Positions 14,218 through 21,940 of a stretch of DNA of 25,835 bases are shown in pieces. Position 1 is the first letter of the stretch. Every line of letters begins with the position of its first letter. Source of the stretch: an uncultured Bacteroidales bacterium (GTDB lineage: Bacteria > Bacteroidota > Bacteroidia > Bacteroidales > Bacteroidaceae). The stretch covers positions 1-25,835 of the forward strand of contig CALCHR010000112.1 of the NCBI GenBank assembly GCA_937901185.1, read 5' to 3'. The notes under the pieces are model-generated. The model did no database searches and was not told the DNA's origin. It was given only the letters and a program-made list of their open reading frames with translations. The translations under genes and the position numbers were made by a program.

Positions 14218-17200
14218 ATGAAGAAACTTTTCTTATGCTTGTCGCTTTTGCTGGCAGTATTCACTACAGCAGCGGCACAGATTGACACAAGCAAGGAGTA
14301 TCGCATCAAGTACACCGTTCAGGCTGCTACCGGCAACCAAGCCAAGTACATGAACATCAGATCTTACGACTCCTATCCCTCCGGCCCTATCGGCGGTATC
14401 AACTTTGTAGACTACGCTGAAAGCGACGAACAAATTTTCTCTTTCGAAGCCAGCGGCACGGATTACAAATTGAAATCCAAAGTTGGAAAGTACATCTACT
14501 GCCAGCAGTGGAATGTAGATGCTGCAGACAGTGGCACCGTATTGACTTTTACCAGCAATGGAGATGGCACCTATACCATCAGCTGGACCGGCGGATATTT
14601 CAAGGTAGAAAATGTAACCGGCACACCTGATGGAGAATCCTATAAAATCAGCGGATACTTTCCTTATTGCGATGCAAAAAGTGATGCAGCTGCCAAGTTT
14701 GAACTTGAAGAAGTAGTAACACTTCCTACTCCTACTGTAATCACTCAACTCTCCGAATTGAGCAATAACAAGGCCTACACAGCCACGCTCCCCAATCACT
14801 CAAAGGGCGCAAACGGTTGGGCGGTGAACGACACCAACCTGAAATCTCTCAATGACCTCAGCCTGTCGCAGAAAGACTCAGACCCCAATCAGCAGTTCGC
14901 TTTCTTGACTCCCGACAACGGCAACACCTACTACCTCTACAGCGTGGGCAAGAGCAAATACATCAACAACGACGGTGCGCTCACCGACAAACCTACCCAC
15001 CCCATCGTCTTCAAGAACGGAAACAGAACCGGCACCTTTGTGGTGTGGTACGACGCAAACCACATTGTCAATGTAGGCGGCAGTAAGCAAATGATCATTG
15101 ACAACTGGGGCCCGGACGGAGGACAAGGATTTGCCGACGATGGTAACTCTATCGTCATCACCGCAGTAGAAGATTTCAACCCCGAAGATGCATTAAGTTT
15201 CTTTGCGGTAGACACCGACCGCAGCGAAGAGCTCGCCCCAAACTTTGGCAAGGTAGACATTGAAGGTATTAAGGTAACTCCCACAACCGGAACATTCTCC
15301 TCCGAATCATACGGCTACTATGGAACTTGGGCTTCTGACAGCACCTATTCTCGCTGGATTGGCAAAAACGAAGATGTAGATGTTTACGAACAACTTCCTT
15401 TGGTTACCATCAAGACTTTTACCGGCACTGGCAAAAATGAAGGCCATCGCTTTGACCCCAATGAGCAAACCGACCACACCTTGGCCTTCGTTATATCTTC
15501 TACAGACTTAGCGAGCATGACTATCGAAGCTGCCTCCGGATACAACATTGTTGGCTACTGTTTTGACTACACCGCTCCTAAGGACATTACAGACAACGAC
15601 AGCTACGAAGGAGAAATCACCTGCACTGCCGGCACTCACCACGTAGAGGTTAAGAATCTTAATGCCAAGGATGTAAATATTGCTTTTGGTAAAATGCTCG
15701 GCAACATAACCATCTCAAACTTCTATGTCTTTGTAAGAAGAGGATTGCAATTAACCTATACAGATCTCCAAAGATTCTCCAACCTATACTATATTCCTTA
15801 CGCATTCACATTAGCTCCTTACAACAAGCCCGACCATCATGTGTATGCCCCCAAAGACGGAAAGTGGCTCGAAGCTTGTGGTAACGATTGCAAGAAATAC
15901 AAGGAGGTAAAAGTAACCGGCAGAGACGAGGCACAGCAATTTGTACTCATCCCCTTCGACAGCTACTATATCAATAATTATCCAGATTACAACGGCCTCT
16001 ACTTCCTCTATAGCGTTAGCGAGAAGAAGTTTATCTCTGCACAAGATGGTAAGGCCATCCTGACAGAATACCCCATACAAGCTGCAGCTATCGAGGCCGG
16101 CGAAGGAGATTATGAAGGCTACTTCCGCATCAACTTCAACAAGACCAACTTGCTGAATGTATCAACAGGATACTGCCAGGCAGACGACGCTGATGCCTCT
16201 TGCATCATCACATTCCACAACGAATACGACGGCGGCAACCACTTCCTTCTGAGAGTGGCTCGCGATTTCAGTTTTGAGCCTGGCGACAAAATGAGCCAAA
16301 TATTCATAGAGAGCTACTACATTGAAGACCAAAACCTCATTGATGAGAAGGCCGCTGAGATTCAAGCTCTCTTAGATGTAAACGGTCCGGGCTCTCCCAC
16401 AGACGACCTCCGCAACATCCTTATTCAATATTTAGATAATGTAGCTCGTATCAAAGAAGCTGGGGCTTTCTTTGGCTTGCACCGCTTCTTGCCAGAGTAC
16501 AAGTCCAGCACCTCCGTCAAGATGCCCGAAACCGGAAAGGCCTACCGCATCAAGACCCACTACATGGGCAACAAAGGCCGCTATCTGAAAGCTGCTGAGG
16601 ACGGAAAACTGACCATCGTAAATGCTGGTCAGCACGAAGCAGACAACACCACAGTGTTTGTAGTGAAGAGCATGGATACTGCCAAGGACGGCGAAGGCAC
16701 TTACGCCATTGTAGGCGAGAACGGTCAGTTCCTCGTAGGCGCCAGAACCGGCACACAGGGCTTTGTTTCCAGCTACAACGGCACCAACACCGGAAGCCTC
16801 CAATTGACCACTGCGGCCAACAAGGGCGACTTCTTCGGCGGCTTCCTCCTCAAGACCACCGATGGCACCAACACTTACAACTTGCAATTGGGCACTACAA
16901 CCAACAACACAGAAATGGTCATCACCTACGACGCTGAAAACCCCGGCAGCATCATCAACGACCCCAACGGCGGCAGCAGCATCTTCTTCTTGGAAGAAGT
17001 GAATGACTATCCTAACGTAGTAAAACTCCGCGAGCCGGCAGTGGCAGACGGTAAGGCCTACTCTTCTATCTGGTTGCCCTTCAGCGTAGAGATTCCCGAA
17101 GGCGTGCGTGCTTACAAGGCCCACGTAGACTATACTACCAACCAACTCGTTTGCGGCGAGGTGAAGAACATCCTCCCCGGCGGTGAAGGTGCCATCCTCA

Positions 17201-17592
17201 TCAGCGAAAAGGCACAAGAGATTGTGCTCGCTCCCGCTACAGCCGACGTGGCTCCGCTTGAGAACAACGACTTGCAAGGTACCAACGTGACTAAGCCTCG
17301 CAGCACTGAAAGCGGCGTTACCACCTTCGTACTCAACGGCGGTAAAGGCGAAATCGGCTTCTACCCCTACACCGGCACCAACATCGCCAAGTATAAGGCT
17401 TACGTAGAAGTAGACAAGGCACAGGCAGCACAAGGCCTCCGCTTCTCTTTCGGCACAGCTACCGACATCGAAAACACCCTGACCGAGGGCGAGGGCGAAG
17501 CTAAGGAATACTACGACCTCAGTGGCCGCCGCGTAGCACAACCCACCAAGGGTCTCTACATTGTGAACGGCAAGAAAATGTATATTAAATAA
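14218..17592 (+). CDS. Large secreted modular protein, function unknown
   Basis: The 1124-residue protein opens with a signal peptide (MKKLFLCLSLLLAVFTTAAA, cleavage before Gln21). Four similar stretches follow, at about 26-166, 179-318, 515-692 and 774-928. Each starts like YRIK or KAYT, continues with a strand such as YLYSVGKSKYI or FLYSVSEKKFI, and ends in a FxLE-like strand. They resemble RICIN-type beta-trefoil modules, which would suggest glycan or surface binding, but this is by eye only. About 340-510 looks like a separate beta-rich domain. From 936 to 1080 runs a beta domain beginning SSIWLPFSVEIPEGV. The end, YYDLSGRRVAQPTKGLYIV, is a tail common on Bacteroidales secreted proteins and similar to, but shorter than, type IX secretion C-terminal signals. 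No catalytic motif is seen. A 60-codon gene follows after 21 bases. Confidence 0.8.
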   Translation: MKKLFLCLSLLLAVFTTAAAQIDTSKEYRIKYTVQAATGNQAKYMNIRSYDSYPSGPIGGINFVDYAESDEQIFSFEASGTDYKLKSKVGKYIYCQQWNVDAADSGTVLTFTSNGDGTYTISWTGGYFKVENVTGTPDGESYKISGYFPYCDAKSDAAAKFELEEVVTLPTPTVITQLSELSNNKAYTATLPNHSKGANGWAVNDTNLKSLNDLSLSQKDSDPNQQFAFLTPDNGNTYYLYSVGKSKYINNDGALTDKPTHPIVFKNGNRTGTFVVWYDANHIVNVGGSKQMIIDNWGPDGGQGFADDGNSIVITAVEDFNPEDALSFFAVDTDRSEELAPNFGKVDIEGIKVTPTTGTFSSESYGYYGTWASDSTYSRWIGKNEDVDVYEQLPLVTIKTFTGTGKNEGHRFDPNEQTDHTLAFVISSTDLASMTIEAASGYNIVGYCFDYTAPKDITDNDSYEGEITCTAGTHHVEVKNLNAKDVNIAFGKMLGNITISNFYVFVRRGLQLTYTDLQRFSNLYYIPYAFTLAPYNKPDHHVYAPKDGKWLEACGNDCKKYKEVKVTGRDEAQQFVLIPFDSYYINNYPDYNGLYFLYSVSEKKFISAQDGKAILTEYPIQAAAIEAGEGDYEGYFRINFNKTNLLNVSTGYCQADDADASCIITFHNEYDGGNHFLLRVARDFSFEPGDKMSQIFIESYYIEDQNLIDEKAAEIQALLDVNGPGSPTDDLRNILIQYLDNVARIKEAGAFFGLHRFLPEYKSSTSVKMPETGKAYRIKTHYMGNKGRYLKAAEDGKLTIVNAGQHEADNTTVFVVKSMDTAKDGEGTYAIVGENGQFLVGARTGTQGFVSSYNGTNTGSLQLTTAANKGDFFGGFLLKTTDGTNTYNLQLGTTTNNTEMVITYDAENPGSIINDPNGGSSIFFLEEVNDYPNVVKLREPAVADGKAYSSIWLPFSVEIPEGVRAYKAHVDYTTNQLVCGEVKNILPGGEGAILISEKAQEIVLAPATADVAPLENNDLQGTNVTKPRSTESGVTTFVLNGGKGEIGFYPYTGTNIAKYKAYVEVDKAQAAQGLRFSFGTATDIENTLTEGEGEAKEYYDLSGRRVAQPTKGLYIVNGKKMYIK

Positions 17593-17613
17593 ACCTGACA
17601 CACAGATAGCATT

Positions 17614-17796
17614 ATGAAAAAAGCATATATCAAGCCTGCAATAGAACTCTTCAACTTCGACCACACAGAATCGCTCTTGGCCAACTCTCCTAACTATGGA
17701 TTGGACGAAGAGAAGCCCGAGATTGACAACGAAGGCGACGTGTGGACCAACAAGCGCGACTGGAGCAACACTGACTCCAAAGAATTCTGGAAATAA
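17614..17796 (+). CDS. Small protein of the YIKPxIE type, function unknown
   Basis: The 60-residue product reads MKKAYIKPAIELFNFD, then ESLLANSPNYG, then a very acidic, Trp- and Asn-containing tail (DVWTNKRDWSNTDSKEFWK). Small proteins with this N-terminal Y-x-x-P-x-x-E pattern and a following LLA-S motif are frequent in Bacteroidales, often next to genes for secreted proteins; I know of no established function. There is no signal peptide. It lies 21 bases after the large secreted protein gene and before a strong terminator, so the two form one transcription unit. The conserved head and variable polar tail resemble a leader-core layout of modified peptides, but no modifying enzyme is nearby. 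Confidence 0.75.
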   Translation: MKKAYIKPAIELFNFDHTESLLANSPNYGLDEEKPEIDNEGDVWTNKRDWSNTDSKEFWK

Positions 17797-17827
17797 GAAA
17801 CAGCTCTGAGCTGTAAATAGTATCAGT

Positions 17828-17869
17828 TTGGTGGCGCCGGGAGAAAGACTCGGCGCCACCAATCGTTTT
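17828..17869 (+). terminator. Strong intrinsic terminator after the small gene
   Basis: TTGGTGGCGCCG (17828-17839) and CGGCGCCACCAA (17851-17862) form a perfect 12-base stem with an 11-base loop, followed by TCGTTTT. It ends the unit of the 1124-residue protein and its small neighbour. Confidence 0.85.
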
Positions 17870-17895
17870 CAGACAACGCCCCCGAAGCCCGCGGC

Positions 17896-17948
17896 CACAA
17901 AGAAAGTCCGCTACCGAAGTTCGCCATAAAAGCGAAGCGGCAGCGGAC
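17896..17948 (-). terminator. Terminator of the small membrane protein gene, convergent
   Basis: GTCCGCT (17906-17912) and AGCGGAC (17942-17948) pair, with inner pairs CCG/CGG and TTCGC/GCGAA around a 7-base loop. On the minus strand the stem runs into TTTCTTTG. Flanking CCCGAA (17881-17886) and TTCGGG (about 17955-17960) could close a longer outer stem. The element ends transcription coming from 18279 and faces the plus-strand terminator at 17828. Confidence 0.65.
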
Positions 17949-17985
17949 CTTTGATTCGGGCGCTATATAATATATATAATGTGTA

Positions 17986-18279
17986 TCAGAGATTGAGGTA
18001 GACCAAAAGGAAGTCGGCCACCGTGAGCAGCAGGCCGCCTACGGCTACCAAAACGCCGAGACGCTCGTGGTAGTTGGCATAGAGCGAGAGACTACCGAAA
18101 AAACAGCCCACGGGCAGCAGCCAAAGAAGATTGGTTAGCACGTAGAGCAAGAAGCCTACGAAGGAGGAAGCGCTGGTGCCGAAAGGGGCAAAGCCTCCGA
18201 ACACGAAGAACGGAATGAGCAGCAGGCAGAGCAGATTGGTGCCGGCTAAGAGCAAAAGCCATTTGGGGTAGACATTCAT
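17986..18279 (-). CDS. Small integral membrane protein, function unknown
   Basis: The 97-residue protein is almost wholly hydrophobic, with three likely membrane helices at about 6-28, 38-62 and 73-95 and few charges (YANYHERLG in the loop before the last helix). I do not recognise a family. It is a credible gene: it has its own promoter match at 18327-18358, a terminator-like hairpin after its stop, and an AT-rich region before ATG. It stands alone and convergent with the preceding unit, divergent from the queA gene. Confidence 0.65.
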   Translation of the reverse strand: MNVYPKWLLLLAGTNLLCLLLIPFFVFGGFAPFGTSASSFVGFLLYVLTNLLWLLPVGCFFGSLSLYANYHERLGVLVAVGGLLLTVADFLLVYLNL

Positions 18280-18326
18280 ATCTTGATATTTTTAAGAGCC
18301 GACGGCCTCGCAGCCGACAACTGCCA

Positions 18327-18359
18327 CAAAGTTACGGATATTATCAGACACGCTGCAAA
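18327..18359 (-). promoter_or_regulatory. Predicted promoter of the small membrane protein gene
   Basis: On the minus strand TAACTTTG (18334-18327) and TTTG (18359-18356), about 21 bases apart, fit the Bacteroidetes consensus. Transcription would start near 18320, about 40 bases before ATG. Confidence 0.55.
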
Positions 18360-18383
18360 TATTCCTTACAGAAATATAACAAA

Positions 18384-18414
18384 CTGCAAGATATTTTTAG
18401 TCCATTACTTGCAG
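18384..18414. promoter_or_regulatory. Inverted repeat between divergent promoters
   Basis: CTGCAAG (18384-18390) and CTTGCAG (18408-18414) are perfect 7-base inverted arms with 17 bases between them. They lie between the promoter of the membrane protein gene and that of the queA fusion. An operator is possible, but arms this short can arise by chance. Confidence 0.2.
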
Positions 18415-18493
18415 ATTGTCATACCGAAATGCTTTTTTCCTTACAAACTGTGAGAAGAAGAAAACGGCTGCACACAAAAATATGGCTGCGGGC

Positions 18494-18524
18494 TTTGCCT
18501 TTCGCTCCGCATGCGCTAATTTTG
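18494..18524 (+). promoter_or_regulatory. Predicted promoter of the queA-NUDIX gene
   Basis: TTTG (18494-18497), a 19-base spacer and TAATTTTG (18517-18524) fit the consensus. Transcription near 18531 leaves about 17 bases before ATG at 18548, which argues against the open frame starting further upstream at 18416. Confidence 0.6.
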
Positions 18525-18547
18525 CACTTGAAACCAACGCTGAAGAT

Positions 18548-20320
18548 ATGCTTCACCCCAAACATATACGCATCGAGGACTACAACTATCCCCTCCCCGA
18601 CGAGCGCATCGCCAAATATCCGCTGGCGCAGCGCGATAGTTCAAAGCTACTGCTCTACCGCGGCGGCCGTGTAGAGGAAACGGCCTTCAAAGCCTTGCCC
18701 AACTACTTGCCCGAGGGCGGCTTGGTGGTGTTCAACAACACACGCGTCATTCAAGCCCGCTTGCACTTCCACAAACAGACGGGGGCGCTCATCGAGGTGT
18801 TTTGCTTGGAGCCACACACACCGGCCGACTATCAGCTGGCCTTTGCGCAGACACGTTGCTGCACTTGGACCTGCCTGGTGGGCAACTTGAAGAAGTGGAA
18901 AGAAGGACGCCTGGAACGACGCATAGAGGTGGGCAAAAAAGCCGTAGTGCTCACAGCAGAACGCATCGGCGTGAGCGGAACGGGACACGAAGTGCGCTTT
19001 GACTGGGCCGACGACAGCGTGAGCTTCTCAGAGATTCTCGAAGCCACAGGCGAACTGCCCATCCCGCCTTATCTGAACCGCGACACGGAAGAGAGCGACC
19101 TGCAGACGTACCAAACGGTCTACTCGAAGATAAAAGGTTCGGTGGCCGCGCCCACTGCCGGGCTGCACTTCACGCCGCAGGTGTTGGAACAACTGGACCT
19201 GCGAGGCATCGAGCGCAACGAGATTACGCTCCACGTGGGGGCCGGCACTTTCAAACCGGTGAAGAGCGAGGAGATAGGCGGCCATGAGATGCACGCAGAA
19301 TGGATAGCCGTGAAGCGCGAAAGCATAGAGCGCTTGCTGGCCCACCAAGGAAAATGCACCGCCGTGGGGACTACATCGGTGCGCACGCTGGAAAGTCTTT
19401 ACTACATCGGCGTGTTGTTGAGCCGCAACCCCAATGCCACGCAAGAAGACTTGCACGTGAAGCAATGGCTGCCCTATGAATATGCCGCAGAGACTTCGCA
19501 ACCGCTCTCCACAGTGGAAGCGCTGCAACAGATAGCCGACTACCTGGACCGCAACGGGCTGCCCGTGCTCCACACCAGTACGCAGATTATCATTGCTCCG
19601 GGCTATAAGTTTCACATCGTGGAGCGCATCATTACCAACTTCCACCAGCCGCAAAGCACCCTGCTCTTGCTGGTATCGGCCTTTGTGGGCGGCAACTGGC
19701 GACACATCTACGACTACGCACTGAACCACGACTTCCGTTTCCTGAGCTACGGCGACAGCTCGCTGCTGGAACCAACCGCCGACAACGCCGAGGAAATGCT
19801 CCCCGTGGTGGACGAAGAGGGAAACATGATTGGACAGGCCTCGCGCGGAGAATGTCACAGCGGAAGCAAACTGCTGCACCCCGTGGTACACCTACACATA
19901 TATAATAATAAAGGCGAGTTGTTTCTGCAACAACGCCCCTTGTGGAAAGATATTCAACCGGGCCGCTGGGACACAGCCGTCGGCGGACACTTTGCACCCG
20001 GCGAGAACGCAGCCGAAGCCTTGCAGCGCGAAGCGAAAGAGGAAGTGGGACTGAGTGGATTTGAGGCGGAGAGCCTTGGTAAATACGTATTCGAGTCGGA
20101 GCGCGAACGCGAACTCGTCCATGTATTCAAAACCACCACAGAACAGACACCGCAGCCTTCAGGCGAACTGGACGGCGGCCGATTCTTTAGCCACGAAGAA
20201 ATAGAACAACGCCTCGGCAGCGGATTCTTTACTCCGAACTTTGAACAGGAGTGGCTGCGCTTCTTCGGACGGAAGAATGTTTCCAACAACCAAACTGCTG
20301 CCGTAGAGGAAAAGGAATAA
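18548..20320 (+). CDS. queA: QueA (tRNA ribosyltransferase-isomerase) fused to a NUDIX hydrolase domain
   Basis: QueA transfers the ribosyl part of S-adenosylmethionine to preQ1 in tRNA, forming epoxyqueuosine. With the ATG at 18548 the product has 590 residues. About 1-407 is QueA, with VAAPTAGLHFTPQVL, LHVGAGTFKPV, AVGTTSVRTLES and TNFHQPQSTLLLLVSAFVG. About 411-575 is a NUDIX domain beginning LPVVDEEGNMIGQASRGECH, with a complete NUDIX box: GHFAPGE at 480-486 and REAKEEVGL at 494-502. It most resembles the isopentenyl-diphosphate-isomerase-like or YfcD type; its substrate cannot be read from sequence. A Glu-rich linker joins the domains in one uninterrupted frame. QueA alone is about 50 residues longer than in E. 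coli. The frame is open upstream to 18416 but the promoter lies inside that part. Confidence 0.92.
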   Translation: MLHPKHIRIEDYNYPLPDERIAKYPLAQRDSSKLLLYRGGRVEETAFKALPNYLPEGGLVVFNNTRVIQARLHFHKQTGALIEVFCLEPHTPADYQLAFAQTRCCTWTCLVGNLKKWKEGRLERRIEVGKKAVVLTAERIGVSGTGHEVRFDWADDSVSFSEILEATGELPIPPYLNRDTEESDLQTYQTVYSKIKGSVAAPTAGLHFTPQVLEQLDLRGIERNEITLHVGAGTFKPVKSEEIGGHEMHAEWIAVKRESIERLLAHQGKCTAVGTTSVRTLESLYYIGVLLSRNPNATQEDLHVKQWLPYEYAAETSQPLSTVEALQQIADYLDRNGLPVLHTSTQIIIAPGYKFHIVERIITNFHQPQSTLLLLVSAFVGGNWRHIYDYALNHDFRFLSYGDSSLLEPTADNAEEMLPVVDEEGNMIGQASRGECHSGSKLLHPVVHLHIYNNKGELFLQQRPLWKDIQPGRWDTAVGGHFAPGENAAEALQREAKEEVGLSGFEAESLGKYVFESERERELVHVFKTTTEQTPQPSGELDGGRFFSHEEIEQRLGSGFFTPNFEQEWLRFFGRKNVSNNQTAAVEEKE

Positions 20321-20360
20321 TTATCTTTTGTTAAATCCGGACTTTTTCAAGAGCCAAAAA

Positions 20361-20392
20361 TTTGGTGTTTACCAAGCCTTGGTGTAACTTTG
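20361..20392 (+). promoter_or_regulatory. Predicted promoter of the GH3-to-pdxB operon
   Basis: TTTG (20361-20364), a 20-base spacer and TAACTTTG (20385-20392) match the consensus. Transcription would begin near 20399, about 20 bases before ATG at 20420. The gap to the queA stop is short, about 40 bases, and shows no clear terminator, so read-through is possible. Confidence 0.65.
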
Positions 20393-20419
20393 TCCTATAA
20401 ACAGATATTCAGATACGAA

Positions 20420-21928
20420 ATGAACTTAGCCAGTTTTCTTACCCCACTAAAAATTAAGCGCAACAAAGCAATAGACTGTTACGCAGTGGCCACCGAAGCT
20501 ATCCAGCGCCGCGTGTTGGACAGCCTCGTCAAGCAATGTGTCACCACCGAATGGGGAAGAGCACACGAATATGAATCTATCCAAAGCTACGAGCAGTTTG
20601 CACACAACGTGCCGCTCAACACCTACGAGGACCTGAAAGCCAGCATCGACCGCATGCGCCACGGCGTGACCAACGTGTTGTGGCCGGGTAAAGTGCGCTG
20701 GTACGCCAAATCTTCGGGCACCACCAACGACAAGAGCAAATTTATCCCCGTCAGCGCCCAAGGCCTCAAAGATACTCACTACCGCGGCGGCACAGACGCC
20801 GTGATGCTCTACTTGAAGAACAATCCGCAAAGCCGTCTCTTCAACGGCCGCGCCCTCATTCTCGGCGGTAGCCACGCACCTAACTACAACGTGGCAGGTT
20901 CGCTCGTGGGCGACCTCAGCGCCATCCTCATTGAGAACATCAACCCAATGGTCAACTTGTTCCGCATCCCTCCAAAGCCCATAGCCTTGCTCAGCGACTT
21001 TGAAGAGAAGCGCGACCGCATCGCAGAGATTGCCGTAAACAAAAACGTGACCAACTTGAGCGGCGTGCCCTCTTGGATGATGGCCGTCATTAACCGCGTG
21101 CTGGAAATCTCCGGCAAGACTTATCTGGACGAAGTGTGGCCCAACCTGGAAGTCTTCTTCCACGGCGGCGTAGCCTTCACCCCCTACCGAGAACAATACA
21201 AGCAGCTCATCCGCAACCCGCAGATGAACTACATGGAGACCTACAACGCCTCGGAAGGCTTTTTCGGTCTGCAAAACGACCCCCAAGACCCCGCCATGTT
21301 GCTGATGATCGACTACGGCGTGTTCTACGAATTCATACCCCTCGAGGACTTAGAAAAAGATGCTCCACGCGTCTTGCCCCTTTGGGAAGTGGAAACCGGC
21401 AAGAACTATGCGATGGTCATCTCGACCTCCAGCGGCCTCTGGCGCTACATCATTGGCGACACAGTGAAGTTCACCTCTACCAATCCCTACAAGTTCATCA
21501 TCAGCGGCCGCACCAAAAGTTTCATCAACGCCTTCGGCGAAGAACTCATTGTGGACAACGCCGAGAAAGGACTTAAAGCTGCGTGCGAGGCTACCGGCGC
21601 CGTGGTGTCAGAATATACCGCCGCTCCCGTCTTTATGGACATCAGCGGCCACTGCCACCACCAATGGGTGATAGAGTTTGAGAAAGCGCCGGAGAGCATT
21701 GACCAGTTTGCCGAACTGCTTGACAAGGCCTTGCAGAATCTCAACTCAGACTACGAAGCCAAGCGTTTCAAGAATCTCACCTTGCAGCAGTTGGAAATTG
21801 TAGTGGGTCGCAAAGGTCTCTTCAACGACTGGCTCAAAAGCCGAGGCAAGTTGGGCGGACAGCATAAAGTGCCCCGTCTCTCCAACACCCGCGAACACAT
21901 CGAACAAATCTTAGAGATGAACCGATAA
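20420..21928 (+). CDS. GH3 family acyl-adenylating amido-synthetase-like protein
   Basis: GH3 proteins belong to the adenylate-forming superfamily and in plants join hormones such as auxin or jasmonate to amino acids. The bacterial members are abundant in Bacteroidetes, and their substrates are unknown. The 502-residue protein shows the three ATP motifs: SSGTTNDKSKFIPV (98-111), ETYNASEGFFG (273-283) and SGLWRYIIGDTVKF (338-351). The hinge region ISGRTKSFINAFGEEL (361-376) follows. The length is normal for the family. A start at 20390 (TTG) is open, but that codon overlaps the promoter, so ATG at 20420 is chosen. The lipoprotein gene follows after 12 bases. Confidence 0.9.
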   Translation: MNLASFLTPLKIKRNKAIDCYAVATEAIQRRVLDSLVKQCVTTEWGRAHEYESIQSYEQFAHNVPLNTYEDLKASIDRMRHGVTNVLWPGKVRWYAKSSGTTNDKSKFIPVSAQGLKDTHYRGGTDAVMLYLKNNPQSRLFNGRALILGGSHAPNYNVAGSLVGDLSAILIENINPMVNLFRIPPKPIALLSDFEEKRDRIAEIAVNKNVTNLSGVPSWMMAVINRVLEISGKTYLDEVWPNLEVFFHGGVAFTPYREQYKQLIRNPQMNYMETYNASEGFFGLQNDPQDPAMLLMIDYGVFYEFIPLEDLEKDAPRVLPLWEVETGKNYAMVISTSSGLWRYIIGDTVKFTSTNPYKFIISGRTKSFINAFGEELIVDNAEKGLKAACEATGAVVSEYTAAPVFMDISGHCHHQWVIEFEKAPESIDQFAELLDKALQNLNSDYEAKRFKNLTLQQLEIVVGRKGLFNDWLKSRGKLGGQHKVPRLSNTREHIEQILEMNR

Positions 21929-21940
21929 GGCCCTTACTAT

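Noticed and set aside
16432..17862. Open frame of 476 codons on the minus strand
   Set aside because: It is antisense to the secreted protein gene and crosses the small gene and the terminator. The plus frame has a signal peptide, a promoter and a sorting-like tail, the minus frame none.
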